Shown here piece by piece: positions 49,526 to 58,139 of a stretch of 64,000 nt of DNA. Location: assembly GCF_042887685.1 (NCBI RefSeq), contig NZ_JBHVOS010000005.1:146790-210789 (forward strand). Reading direction: 5' to 3'. The notes under the pieces were generated by a model that worked only from the letters and a program-made list of their open reading frames with translations, was not told where the DNA came from and ran no database searches. Each line of letters opens with the position of its first letter. Positions within the stretch are counted from its first letter, which is position 1. Source of the stretch: Oerskovia sp042887685. GTDB taxonomy: Bacteria > Actinomycetota > Actinomycetes > Actinomycetales > Cellulomonadaceae. Made by a program: the position numbers and the translations under genes.

Positions 49526-50488
49526 TCAGGCAGCGCCCGAGCGGAGCTGACGCATCGCGAGCTGCACGAGCGAGATCAGCGTCTGCTTGGTCGCCGCACG
49601 CGAACGAGCGTCGGTGTAGAGCATCGGGACGTGGGCAGGGATCTGCAGGGCCTCGCGCACGTCCTCGAGCTTGTGCTTGGCCACGCCGTCGAAGCAGTTG
49701 ACGCCCACCACGAACGGGATGCTGCGCGACTCGAAGTAGTCGATGGCAGGGAAGCACTGCTCCAGGCGATCGGTGTCGACGAGCACGACGGCACCGATCG
49801 CGCCGCGCACCAGGTCGTCCCACATGAAGAGGAAGCGGTCCTGGCCCGGGGTGCCGAACAGGTAGAGCCAGAGCGAGCCCGGCAGCTCGATGCGACCGAA
49901 GTCCATCGCGACCGTGGTGGTCATCTTGCGGTCGCTCACGCCACCCGCGTCGTCGACGCCCACCGAGTGCTCCGTCATCGCGGCCTCGGTGTTGAGCGGC
50001 TCGATGTCCGAGATGGAGCCGATGAAGGTCGTCTTGCCGACCGCGAACCCACCCGCGACGACGATCTTCACGACCGTCGGAGCGGTGCGCGTCGCCTGCG
50101 GGGCAGGGGCGGCCGCCGGAGCGACAGGCTGCGGTGCCGTCGTGGCCGGGCTCGCCTGAGGCGCGACCGGAGCCGTCTGGGGCTGGACCGGAGGCGTCTG
50201 GTGGACCGTCGGCGCCTGCTGCGTGGCGACGGGCGCGGGGCCCTGCGGTGCTGCAGCGGGCGCGCCACCGGGCTGGCCGCCCAGGACGCTCTGGCGCACC
50301 GGCGCTGCCGACGGCGAACCCGCGGACGGGGCCGTGGCAGCGGGAGCCGCGGCAGCGGCCGCCGGTGCTGCGACCGGTGCCCACGACGGACCGGCGGCAG
50401 GTGCCGACGCCCCGGGTGCGCCCGTGATCAGGGTGCCACCAGCAGCCTGCGGCTGGCCGGCAGCACCGTCAGAGGGTGGAAATGCCAT
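49526..50488 (-). CDS. cvnD: Conservon GTP-binding protein CvnD with Pro/Ala-rich N-terminus
   Basis: 320 residues from ATG at 50488 (GGAGA 9 nt upstream). The C-terminal 190 residues are the ATP/GTP-binding conservon protein: VKIVVAGGFAVGKTTFIGSISDIEP (P-loop), TTTVAMDFGRIELPGSLWLYLFGTPGQDRFLFMWDDL (switch region with GTPGQ), VVLVDTDRLEQCFPAIDYFESR, and VNCFDG where an NKxD-like motif is expected. Residues 1-130 are Ala/Pro/Gln-rich and absent from the usual ~190-residue CvnD. It overlaps the DUF742 gene by 20 nt. It probably works with CvnA-C at the membrane in G-protein-like signalling. Confidence 0.92.
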   Translation of the reverse strand: MAFPPSDGAAGQPQAAGGTLITGAPGASAPAAGPSWAPVAAPAAAAAAPAATAPSAGSPSAAPVRQSVLGGQPGGAPAAAPQGPAPVATQQAPTVHQTPPVQPQTAPVAPQASPATTAPQPVAPAAAPAPQATRTAPTVVKIVVAGGFAVGKTTFIGSISDIEPLNTEAAMTEHSVGVDDAGGVSDRKMTTTVAMDFGRIELPGSLWLYLFGTPGQDRFLFMWDDLVRGAIGAVVLVDTDRLEQCFPAIDYFESRSIPFVVGVNCFDGVAKHKLEDVREALQIPAHVPMLYTDARSRAATKQTLISLVQLAMRQLRSGAA

Positions 50489-50885
50489 TGAGAACACTCT
50501 CCAAGATGCTCAGGGACAGTCCCGAGTTGCTGCTGCCGTGGCCGGTGTGAACGTTGAGCGGGGTCGACGTGTGCACCGTGAGGTAGTTCTCCTCGGCGAG
50601 GTCGGCGACCAGGATGCGGGTGACGCCCAGGGGCATCCGCAGGAGCGCCGAGAGCTCGGCGATCGACACGTAGTTGTGCGCGGCGTGCTGGAGGATCGCA
50701 CGCTTCTCAGGAGGCAGGCCGTAGCTGTTCACAGCACCCGGCATCACCTCGACCAGCGCCTCGAGCGGGAGGTCCGAGGTGGCCGAGCGGACACGTCCAC
50801 CGGTCACCGCGTACGGACGCACCGTCGCGGCCTCGTACGAGTCCGAGCTGTGCGCTCCCAAGCTGCCAAAAGGTGCGTTCGTCAT
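50469..50885 (-). CDS. cvnC: Conservon DUF742 protein CvnC
   Basis: 138 residues from ATG at 50885 with a GAGGA ribosome site. DUF742 is a winged-helix-like protein found only next to roadblock proteins: VRPYAVTGGRV, LEALVEVMPG, LPPEKRAILQHAAHNYVSIAELSALLRMPLGVTRILVADLAEENYLTVH. It lies 10 nt after cvnB and overlaps cvnD. The role in the conservon complex is not established. Confidence 0.93.
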   Translation of the reverse strand: MTNAPFGSLGAHSSDSYEAATVRPYAVTGGRVRSATSDLPLEALVEVMPGAVNSYGLPPEKRAILQHAAHNYVSIAELSALLRMPLGVTRILVADLAEENYLTVHTSTPLNVHTGHGSSNSGLSLSILESVLNGISTL

Positions 50886-50895
50886 CGACCTGTCC

Positions 50896-51345
50896 TCATC
50901 CCACCGGGGCTCGTGTTGCTCCGTCAACGGGCAGGCTACCGCGCATCTCCGAGATGAGCTGAGGCGTCAACGTCGCCTCGGTGCGGGAGACGAGGAGCGC
51001 CATCTCGTAGCCGATCAGCCCGATGTCGCACGTCGACTCGGCGACGACGCCGAGGACCGACCCGTTCGAGACGTTCATGAGGAAGAGGAACCCGTTGTCC
51101 ATCTCGACGATCGACTGGCGGACGTTGCCCCCGTTGAGCTGGCGGGCCGCACCGCGGGTCAGGCTCGACATGCCGGACACGATCGCCGCGAGCTGGTCGC
51201 CGCTCGTGCGGTCGAGCTGGTCCGACATCGCCATGAGCAGGCCGTCGGCCGACACCACCAGCGTGTGCCGGCTTCCCGGGACGGTCCGCACGAAGTTGTC
51301 GAGCAACCACCCGAAATTGGTTGCTTCGGTGCTGAGCGCGTTCAC
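50896..51345 (-). CDS. cvnB: Conservon roadblock/LC7-domain protein CvnB
   Basis: 149 residues from GTG at 51345 with AAGGAGG upstream. A single roadblock/LC7 domain: NFGWLLDNFVRTVPGSRHTLVVSADGLLMAMSDQLDRTSGDQLAAIVSGMSSLTRGAARQLNGG and VVAESTCDIGLIGYEMALLVSR. Roadblock proteins regulate small GTPases, here presumably CvnD. 40 nt downstream of cvnA in the same operon. Confidence 0.94.
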   Translation of the reverse strand: MNALSTEATNFGWLLDNFVRTVPGSRHTLVVSADGLLMAMSDQLDRTSGDQLAAIVSGMSSLTRGAARQLNGGNVRQSIVEMDNGFLFLMNVSNGSVLGVVAESTCDIGLIGYEMALLVSRTEATLTPQLISEMRGSLPVDGATRAPVG

Positions 51346-51385
51346 ACTTCCTCCTTGTCAGTTGCCACAGTCGGCGTGCTGTACG

Positions 51386-54300
51386 TCACCGCGACTGCGG
51401 CGCTGAGTCGGGGACATCATTGCCGTGCGAGGCACGTTCCGTCGAACCTGTCTCGTCGTCGGCCTCGACCCGTCCCCGTGCGGTCGCCGACTGGAAGGCT
51501 GCGAGGCGTGCCCGCAGCTGCTCCGGGTCCCGATCGATCTTCGCCGTGAACCGGTCGACGTACTCCTCGCGGTTCACGGTCCGAGCCCGACGAGTCAGGC
51601 CCGAGCTCGTCACGTCCGTACGCTCCTGGGGGCTGTACGTCCCCGCGGAGTCGGCGTACGCCTTGCCCTGGACCTCCGGGCCGTTGCGCAGCAGGGTCGA
51701 CATCTCCTCGTAGAGGACCGCGGAGGCGATCCAGTCCGAGCGCGCCTCGACCGAGTCGGACACGTAGCCAGGTTCCAGCGGCTCGATCGGCTCAGGGGCG
51801 GGACGACGCACGAGCGGCGTCGAACCGGCCGGTGCACCCGCGTGCTCGTGGCCCACCGTCGGAGCCGGGGCGGGGGCCTGCGGCGGGGCGAACGCGGTCG
51901 GCGGAGCGAACGCGGTCGGCGCGGCGGGCTGCTGGTAGGCGGCCGGCTGCTGGACCGGAGCAGGCTGCTGGACGGGCGCGGGCTGCTGGAAGGCCGCCGG
52001 CTGCTGCGTGGGCGGCACGCCGCCGGCCGGCTGCGACGCGAGCGCCGCGGCCGAGGGAGTCACGACGGGCATGGCGCCCGTACGGGGTCGACGGTTGAAG
52101 ATGCCGCGCTTGCGCGCCTGGCTCTCTCGCAGCGACCTGCGCGTCGGCAGGTCGGCCATGAGGTCCTCGAACCTGGGGAGCGCCTCGAACGACAGCTCCT
52201 CCGGGATCTCCTCCCGGGCCTCCGGCTCGTGCGCGGCCTGCGCCGCGGGAGCCTGCTGCTGGACCGGCTGGACCTGCTGCTGCTCCTGTACCGGCTGCGC
52301 CGCGTAGGTCCGGGGCTCGCGGTACTCCTGCGAGGGCTGCTGCTGCACCGGGGCCTGGTACGCGTCGGCCGGGACGGTCGGAACCTCGTACGCCGGGGCC
52401 TGCGGCGCCGGCGCCGAGCGCTGCGGGAGCTCGGACACGGGGGCCGCGACGGCCTGCGACTCGCTGACCACGGGCGCCGAGCGCTGCGGGAGCCCGGGCG
52501 CCGGTGCGGTCTCGACGAACGTCGGCTCGCTCACGACCGGCGCCGCGGCCTCGGGCACCTCGACGACCTGAGCCGGTGCCTCGGTCGCGCCGAGCGGCTC
52601 GATCGCGAACTGCGGAGCCCACGTGCCGTCGTCGGGCACGAAGTCCGGGACGGAGATGTCGGTCGCCGACACGTCCGGCGCAGCGTCGAGCTCGACGGCC
52701 TGCTGCTCCGACGTGGACGTGTCCGCCGCGCCGAGAGCGCGGAAGCTCGAGAACATGGCCGAACGCGTGCTCACGTCGAGCACGGGGATCTCGGCCGACT
52801 GGGGCTGCAGGGGCGGCATGACGCCGGTGGTCTCCGCAGGGCTCGCGGCACGGGCCCGGCTCGGGAGCGAGCTGCCCGAGGAGGCCACGCCCTCGGGCGG
52901 GGACCAGGCCTCGGGAGCGGCCGGCAGGTCGAGCGGGAGCGACGGCGTCGCGAGCGGCGGCAGGATGATCGAGCCGGTCTGCGGACCGGGGACGAAGGAA
53001 GCGCTCGGCGCGGACCCGGCAGGGTCCATGCCGCGCGAACGACGACGGGGCATGCCCGTCGAGGTCGCGCCGTCGGTCAGCGCCGCGAGGTCGACAGGGA
53101 TGGCGACGGGGGCGTCGTTGTCGATCTGCGGGGTCGTGGTCGTGGCCGGGCCCGAGTAGACGGGGGCCGACGGCTGCGTGGGAGGCGCGGAGAGCTGGTT
53201 GGCTGCGACCTGCGTGCGGTTGTCCAGCGGGTCGGTCGGCATCGGCAGCGGGACGTTCGAGTCCGGCACGAAGAGGACGTTGGGGAAGCTGACCGTGACG
53301 AGGGTGCCGGCACCCTCGGGGGCGCGCTCGAACGTGACGCTCGCGCCGAGGCGGTCGGAGATGCGCCCGACCACGTACAGGCCCAGTCGCTGCGACCCCA
53401 CGACGTCCGAGGCGGCGTGCGCGTTGACCTTGCGGTTCGCCTCGACGATCTCCTCGGGCGTCATGCCCAGACCGTGGTCGCGGATGATGATCTTGACGAA
53501 CCGCTCGTCGCGCGCGGTGCTGACCTCGACCGGCGTGTGGGGCTCGGAGAACATCGTCGCGTTCTCGAGGAGCTCGGCGATGAGGTGGGCCGCGTTGAGC
53601 GCGTTGTGCCCGAGCATCAGCGGGTCGACGACGAGGTTCAGCCGGACGCGGTCGTACAGCTCGATCTCGGACGACGCCGTACGGATGACGTCCGAGGCGG
53701 GCATGGGCTGTCGGACGCGACGACCCGAGTCGATGCCCGCGAGCACGAGGAGGGACTCGGCGTTGCGGCGCATACGGGTCGCGAGGTGGTCGAGGCGGAA
53801 GAGGTTCGACAGCGTGTTCGCGTCTTCCTCGGAGCGCTCGAGGTCGTCGAGGAACGCCAGCTGCCGGTTGAGCAGCACCTGGTCGCGACGAGCCACGTTG
53901 ACGAACATCTCGGCGATCGAGCCACGCAGAGCAGCCTGCTCGCGGGCCACCTGGATCGTCGTGGAGTTCACGTCGTTGAACGCGTTCGCGAGCTGTCCGA
54001 CCTCGTCGCTCGACTCGACCGTGATGGGCTGGATGTTGATGCCCGGGCCCTGGCCGGGCACCGAGACCTGCTCGACCATGCGCGGGAGCTGGTCACGGAC
54101 GTCCTGGGCCGCGCTCGTGAGGCGGCGCAGCGGGTTCACGATCTGACGGGCGATGGCACCGGCCACGAGGATGCTGGCGCCGAACGCGACGAGGGTCACG
54201 AGGATGGTCAGGACGGCTCGCGTCACGGCCGCGGCCGCGATGTCCGACGCCGTCTCGCCGGCGTCCTTGCGGACCTCGTCACGGACCGGGGTCATGTTCG

Positions 54301-55153
54301 CGAGGTCGTTCGCGGAGGCCGTGGCCCAGTCCTCCTTGTTCGTCACACCGACCGCGGCGTTGGCCGCGAGCGAGTTTCGCAGGTTGACGTAGGAGCCGAT
54401 CGGGGACGGGATCGCGAGCCCGGTGCGCAGCTCGCGCACCGCCTTGCGGGCCGCTGCGGCCTTGGTCTCCCCCTCGCTGACGAGTCGGGCGGCACGCTGG
54501 GAGTCGTCCAGGACCGCCGGGCTGACCTGGCCGCCGTTCGCCTGGTCCTGGGCGATGTCCTGGAAGAGGAACGAGACGACCGGGAGCTCGAGCGCGACCT
54601 GGCTCATGAGCACGTTCGACGCGACGTACGCGTCGAGCACCTGGGCCAGACCACGGTCCTGCGCGGTGTCGGCCAGCACGCGGGGCACGTCGAGCGCGTC
54701 GTCGATCAGGGTGTTGTACGACGACGTGAAGCCGAGCTCCTGGATCGTCTGGTTGTCGATCTTCTTGCGGAGCGCGTCCAGCTCGGCGCGGTCCTTGACG
54801 GTCGCGTCGACGGCTCGGGACACGCGGGGGTCCAGCATGGACATGTTGACGTCGCCGTACATGCGGTCACGTCGGTCGAGCGCCTTGTCGGTCTCGGCGC
54901 GCGCCGCCTCGACCAGCGCGTCGGCGTTCTCGACGCCGCGCACCCGCTGGAGCTCTGCGGCGCGCTCGGCGGCGACGGCCTTCCCGGCGACGTCCTGGGA
55001 GGCGAAGGCCTCCACCAGGGCGACGGTCTGGTTGGCCACGCGCGCCTCGTTGATCGCCTGAACCGAGAAGACCGTTGCGGCCAGGAACAGGACGAAGACA
55101 GGCAGCGCGAGTGCCGCAAGGATCTTCCCGCGAACGCTCAACCTGCGGAGCAT
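51386..55153 (-). CDS. cvnA: Conservon sensor kinase-like protein CvnA
   Basis: 1255 residues from ATG at 55153 with GAGAGAGG upstream. Helix 1 at about 10-35 (ILAALALPVFVLFLAATVFSV), an extracytoplasmic nitrate/nitrite-sensing-type (NIT) region to about 310, helix 2 (VLTILVTLVAFGASILVAGAIA), HAMP, then a dimerisation stretch without the usual phosphoacceptor box (LDDLERSEEDANTLSNLFRLDHLATRMRRNAESLLVLAG) and an HATPase domain (AELLENATMFSEPHTPV, IRDHGLGMTPEEI, GLYVVGRISDRLG). The last 550 residues are a Pro/Gln/Ala-rich low-complexity tail. First gene of cvnABCD. Confidence 0.93.
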   Translation of the reverse strand: MLRRLSVRGKILAALALPVFVLFLAATVFSVQAINEARVANQTVALVEAFASQDVAGKAVAAERAAELQRVRGVENADALVEAARAETDKALDRRDRMYGDVNMSMLDPRVSRAVDATVKDRAELDALRKKIDNQTIQELGFTSSYNTLIDDALDVPRVLADTAQDRGLAQVLDAYVASNVLMSQVALELPVVSFLFQDIAQDQANGGQVSPAVLDDSQRAARLVSEGETKAAAARKAVRELRTGLAIPSPIGSYVNLRNSLAANAAVGVTNKEDWATASANDLANMTPVRDEVRKDAGETASDIAAAAVTRAVLTILVTLVAFGASILVAGAIARQIVNPLRRLTSAAQDVRDQLPRMVEQVSVPGQGPGINIQPITVESSDEVGQLANAFNDVNSTTIQVAREQAALRGSIAEMFVNVARRDQVLLNRQLAFLDDLERSEEDANTLSNLFRLDHLATRMRRNAESLLVLAGIDSGRRVRQPMPASDVIRTASSEIELYDRVRLNLVVDPLMLGHNALNAAHLIAELLENATMFSEPHTPVEVSTARDERFVKIIIRDHGLGMTPEEIVEANRKVNAHAASDVVGSQRLGLYVVGRISDRLGASVTFERAPEGAGTLVTVSFPNVLFVPDSNVPLPMPTDPLDNRTQVAANQLSAPPTQPSAPVYSGPATTTTPQIDNDAPVAIPVDLAALTDGATSTGMPRRRSRGMDPAGSAPSASFVPGPQTGSIILPPLATPSLPLDLPAAPEAWSPPEGVASSGSSLPSRARAASPAETTGVMPPLQPQSAEIPVLDVSTRSAMFSSFRALGAADTSTSEQQAVELDAAPDVSATDISVPDFVPDDGTWAPQFAIEPLGATEAPAQVVEVPEAAAPVVSEPTFVETAPAPGLPQRSAPVVSESQAVAAPVSELPQRSAPAPQAPAYEVPTVPADAYQAPVQQQPSQEYREPRTYAAQPVQEQQQVQPVQQQAPAAQAAHEPEAREEIPEELSFEALPRFEDLMADLPTRRSLRESQARKRGIFNRRPRTGAMPVVTPSAAALASQPAGGVPPTQQPAAFQQPAPVQQPAPVQQPAAYQQPAAPTAFAPPTAFAPPQAPAPAPTVGHEHAGAPAGSTPLVRRPAPEPIEPLEPGYVSDSVEARSDWIASAVLYEEMSTLLRNGPEVQGKAYADSAGTYSPQERTDVTSSGLTRRARTVNREEYVDRFTAKIDRDPEQLRARLAAFQSATARGRVEADDETGSTERASHGNDVPDSAPQSR

Positions 55154-55350
55154 ACGAACCTCTCTCCATACCCTGTGACCAGCGGATCGTCGTGAGGTCC
55201 GGTCGGCTGCGACCATCCCCCACTCGCCAGACGTGCGTACTAACTATCGGTGCACTTGCCCCAGGGACCTAATCCGGTCATCCAGGGCAAGCCGGAGGCT
55301 TCGCGGAGGATTCCGACGAGGCCCGACACCCGCCCTCGTCGACGAGGTCG

Positions 55351-55356
55351 TAGTGT
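55351..55356 (+). promoter_or_regulatory. -10 element for leaderless quinone oxidoreductase mRNA
   Basis: TAGTGT followed by 7 nt and the GTG start at 55364; no Shine-Dalgarno is present. Confidence 0.5.
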
Positions 55357-55363
55357 CTTTCAC

Positions 55364-56341
55364 GTGCGAGCCGTCACGATAGCCGCCCCGGGTGGCCCAG
55401 GGGAACTCACCGTGTCCGACCTCCCTGCCCCCGTCCCGGGGCCGGACGAGGTGCTGATCGACGTCGTCTCGAGTGGCGTGAACCCTGCTGACCTGCTACA
55501 ACGCGCCGGAAAGTACCCTCCGCCACCAGGTGCGCCGGTATGGCCGGGTCTCGAGGTTTCTGGTGTGATTTCGTCCGTCGGGTCCCGTCTCACAGGATGG
55601 GACGTCGGCGACGAGGTCGTCGCGCTCCTGGACGGGGGCGGCTATGCGGAGAAGGTCTGCGTCCGCGCGTCCCAGGTGCTCCCCCTGCCGGACGGCGTCT
55701 CGCTCGTCGACGGCGCGGCCCTCCCCGAGGCGGTCTGCACGGCGTGGAGCAACCTGGTCGACGTGGGCCGCCTCGCCCGCGGCGAGGTGCTGCTCGTGCA
55801 CGGCGGGTCAGGAGGGGTCGGGTCGGTCGCGACGCAGGTCGGTGCGGCGCTCGGCGCACGCGTCGTCACGACCGCCGGCGGACCGGAGCGCGTGGCCCGC
55901 TGCCTCACGCTGGGAGCGGACGTCGCCGTCGACCACCGGACGCAGGACTTCGTCGCCGCGGTGCGCGAGTCCTCGGGCGGTGCGGGCGCGGACGTGGTGC
56001 TCGACGTCGTCGGGGCGGCGTACCTGGGCGACAACCTGCGGGCGCTCGCCACGGGCGGGCGGCTGGTCGTGATCGGGCTGCAGAAGGGCCGTCGCGGCGA
56101 GCTCGACCTGGGCATGCTGCTCGCGAAGCGTGCGTCGGTCGCCGGGACCACGCTGCGCGCCCGCCCGGCGCAGGAGAAGGCCCGGCTCGTCCAGGACGTG
56201 CTGACGCACGTGTGGCCCCTGATCGAGGACGGGCAGGTGCAGCCCGTGGTCCACGCGCGGCTGCCGCTCGAGCGGGCGGCGGACGCTCACCGCCTCATGG
56301 AGTCGGGCGAGGTGTTCGGCAAGGTCCTGCTCGTGCCGTGA
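55364..56341 (+). CDS. Zinc-independent NAD(P)H quinone oxidoreductase (MDR superfamily)
   Basis: 325 residues, probably leaderless from GTG at 55364. The MDR fold is clear: GVNPADLLQRAGKYPPPPGAPVWPGLEVSGVISSVG (quinone-oxidoreductase signature), AALPEAVCTAWSNLV, the Rossmann glycine motif VHGGSGGVGSVATQVGAALGARVV, and ADVVLDVVGAAYLGDNLRALATGGRLVVIGLQKG. The catalytic zinc ligands of alcohol dehydrogenases are absent. It resembles PIG3/QorA enzymes that reduce quinones with NADPH. bpa follows after 45 nt but probably has its own start signal. Confidence 0.92.
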   Translation: MRAVTIAAPGGPGELTVSDLPAPVPGPDEVLIDVVSSGVNPADLLQRAGKYPPPPGAPVWPGLEVSGVISSVGSRLTGWDVGDEVVALLDGGGYAEKVCVRASQVLPLPDGVSLVDGAALPEAVCTAWSNLVDVGRLARGEVLLVHGGSGGVGSVATQVGAALGARVVTTAGGPERVARCLTLGADVAVDHRTQDFVAAVRESSGGAGADVVLDVVGAAYLGDNLRALATGGRLVVIGLQKGRRGELDLGMLLAKRASVAGTTLRARPAQEKARLVQDVLTHVWPLIEDGQVQPVVHARLPLERAADAHRLMESGEVFGKVLLVP

Positions 56342-56386
56342 GCCCGGGCCGTCGCGCGCAGGGTCGGTTCGGGACAGACTGGGTCC

Positions 56387-57034
56387 ATGAGCGACGACGC
56401 ACGCGGCGACCTGTCCCCCGACCCGTCCGAGCCCGCTGCCCCGGAGCGCGGGAACGGGCAGGGCGCCGACACCGACGACGGGGCGAGGCGCGGGTACACG
56501 GTCGTCGCCCCGGACGGGAGCGAGGTCCCGTCGCAGGACGACGCCGGCCAGGACAGGACGAGCGAGGAGCGCGACCCGGGCGCGGCCGTCGAGGAGCCCG
56601 CGAAGGTCATGCGCATCGGCGGCATGATCAAGCGGCTGCTCGAGGAGGTCCGCGACTCGCCGCTCGACGAGGCGGCCCGCAGCCGGCTCGCCGAGATCCA
56701 CGAACGGTCGCTCAAGGAGCTCGAGGAGGGCCTCTCGCCCGAGCTCGTCGCGGAGCTGCACCGCATCTCGCTGCCCTTCTCCGACGACGCGGTGCCGTCC
56801 GACGCCGAGCTGCGCGTCGCGCAGGCACAGCTCGTGGGGTGGCTCGAGGGACTGTTCCACGGCATCCAGACCGCCCTGGTGGCGCAGCAGATGGCCGCGC
56901 AGGCGCAGCTCTCGCAGATCCGCCGTGCGCTGCCCCCGGGGGCGCTCCCGGTCCCCGGCATGCCGGGGCAGCCCGGGCACCCCGCGCAGCGCGAGGGGGA
57001 CGATGCCCGCCCGTCGCCCGGCCAGTACCTCTGA
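56387..57034 (+). CDS. bpa: Bacterial proteasome activator
   Basis: 215 residues. Bpa (PafE) forms a dodecameric ring that opens the 20S proteasome without ATP. The four-helix core is at about 70-180 (RIGGMIKRLLEEVRDSPLDEAARSRLAEIHERSLKELEEGLSPELVAELHRISLPF and AELRVAQAQLVGWLEGLFHGIQTALVAQQMAAQAQLSQIR). The C-terminal GQYL motif that docks into the proteasome is present at the very end. The N-terminal 70 residues are disordered and acidic. CAGACT ends 6 nt before the ATG, so translation may be leaderless. It implies that the organism has a 20S proteasome elsewhere. Confidence 0.95.
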   Translation: MSDDARGDLSPDPSEPAAPERGNGQGADTDDGARRGYTVVAPDGSEVPSQDDAGQDRTSEERDPGAAVEEPAKVMRIGGMIKRLLEEVRDSPLDEAARSRLAEIHERSLKELEEGLSPELVAELHRISLPFSDDAVPSDAELRVAQAQLVGWLEGLFHGIQTALVAQQMAAQAQLSQIRRALPPGALPVPGMPGQPGHPAQREGDDARPSPGQYL

Positions 57035-57067
57035 GGACCTCTCCGGGCGCTCCCGGCCGGGAGACGG

Positions 57068-57961
57068 CTACGCGGGCGGCGGGTCGGTCCGCTGGGCGGT
57101 CATGGCGATCGCGCCGGAGACGAGCAGCAGTCCGACGAGCTCGAGCCACGAGGGGACCTGCTGGAGCACGACGGCGCCGATCACCACCGCGGTCGCCGGC
57201 AGCATCGCGAGGAGCACCGAGAACGTCGCCGCGCTGACGCGCCGCAGGATGAGCTGCTCGAGCACGTAGGGCACGACGGACGAGCAGACCGCGATCCCGA
57301 CGACCGCGAGCAGCAGCCGCCAGTCGTCGAGCACCGCGCCCGACGACGGTGCGAGGAACGGCGCGAACACGAGCGCCCCCGCGGTCATCGCCACGGACAG
57401 CGACGTGACCCCGGACCCGGCGAGCGCGACGCGGCGCCCCAGCAGGATGTACGCGGCCCAGCAGGCCGCCGCGATGCCGATCGCGGCGAGCCCGATCACG
57501 ACGTCCTCACGCGGGAGGTCCGACGTCAGCGTCACGCCCGCGAGCAGCACGACGCCGACGGCCGCGACCGCGATGCCACCGCGCTCGCGCCAGCCGCGCC
57601 CGGTGATCGCCGCGACGGCCACGGGGCCGATGAACTCGATCGCGACCGCGGACCCCAGGGGCAGGTGGTCGATCGCGACGTAGAAGGTCACGTTCATCGC
57701 GGCGAGCGCCACACCGAACACCGTGGCCCACGCGAGCGTGCGCCCGGTCCAGCGTTGCCGCCACGGCCGTCGCCAGGCGAGCAGCAGGAGGGCCGCGACG
57801 ACGATGCGCAGCCAGGCGACCTCGGGCGCCCCAACGACGGCGAACAGCCCGACGGCGATCGCGGCGCCGAGGTACTGGGTCAGCCCCGAGACGACGAAGA
57901 GGGCAGGCGGTGGGATCCGGCCCGCCACGCTACCGAGGGCACGACCGGGACGCGAAGACAC
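57068..57961 (-). CDS. EamA-family exporter, RhtA-like
   Basis: 297 residues with ten predicted helices in two EamA repeats. The segment YVAIDHLPLGSAVAIEFIGPVAVAAITGRG is the hallmark of RhtA-type threonine/homoserine exporters; the second repeat contains AYILLGRRVALAGSG and SVVPYVLEQLILRRVSAATFSVLLAMLPATAVVIGAVVLQQ. Start GTG at 57961, 6 nt after a TAGGGT -10 hexamer, so probably leaderless. It converges on bpa with a 33-nt gap. Likely an amino-acid or metabolite exporter. Confidence 0.9.
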   Translation of the reverse strand: MSSRPGRALGSVAGRIPPPALFVVSGLTQYLGAAIAVGLFAVVGAPEVAWLRIVVAALLLLAWRRPWRQRWTGRTLAWATVFGVALAAMNVTFYVAIDHLPLGSAVAIEFIGPVAVAAITGRGWRERGGIAVAAVGVVLLAGVTLTSDLPREDVVIGLAAIGIAAACWAAYILLGRRVALAGSGVTSLSVAMTAGALVFAPFLAPSSGAVLDDWRLLLAVVGIAVCSSVVPYVLEQLILRRVSAATFSVLLAMLPATAVVIGAVVLQQVPSWLELVGLLLVSGAIAMTAQRTDPPPA

Positions 57962-57967
57962 GAGTCG

Positions 57968-57973
57968 ACCCTA
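57968..57973 (-). promoter_or_regulatory. -10 element for leaderless EamA mRNA
   Basis: TAGGGT on the minus strand followed by 6 nt and the GTG at 57961; no Shine-Dalgarno. Confidence 0.5.
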
Positions 57974-58079
57974 CGTCGGCCCGAGCGACACCCAGGACAG
58001 GCGGAGCCGGACCCGTCCGGGCGGCCGGGCGACGCCGTCGGGCGCGCGACGCCGTCCCTGCCGCGGCGACCCGACGACG

Positions 58080-58138
58080 GCACCCGAGCCCCGCCGTCGG
58101 ACGACCGACACCTCCCCGCCCGACGGCGGAGCGGGTGC
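58080..58138 (-). terminator. Long inverted repeat after the alpha-glucoside importer operon
   Basis: CCGCCGTCGG in the left part (58080-58100) faces CCGACGGCGG in the right part (58120-58138), flanked by GCACCCG and GCGGGTGC that also pair. It directly follows the permease stop on the minus strand. The CCGACGGCGG word recurs at 43901-43934. Confidence 0.65.
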
Positions 58139-58139
58139 C

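Noticed and set aside
51425..55195. A plus-strand open frame of about 1250 codons opposite cvnA
   Set aside because: No recognisable domain; composition is that of a codon-position mirror of cvnA, whose HAMP and HATPase motifs are clear.
57050..57063. CTCCCGGCCGGGAG palindrome between bpa and the EamA gene as a terminator
   Set aside because: No room for a loop and no T-run; too weak to claim.
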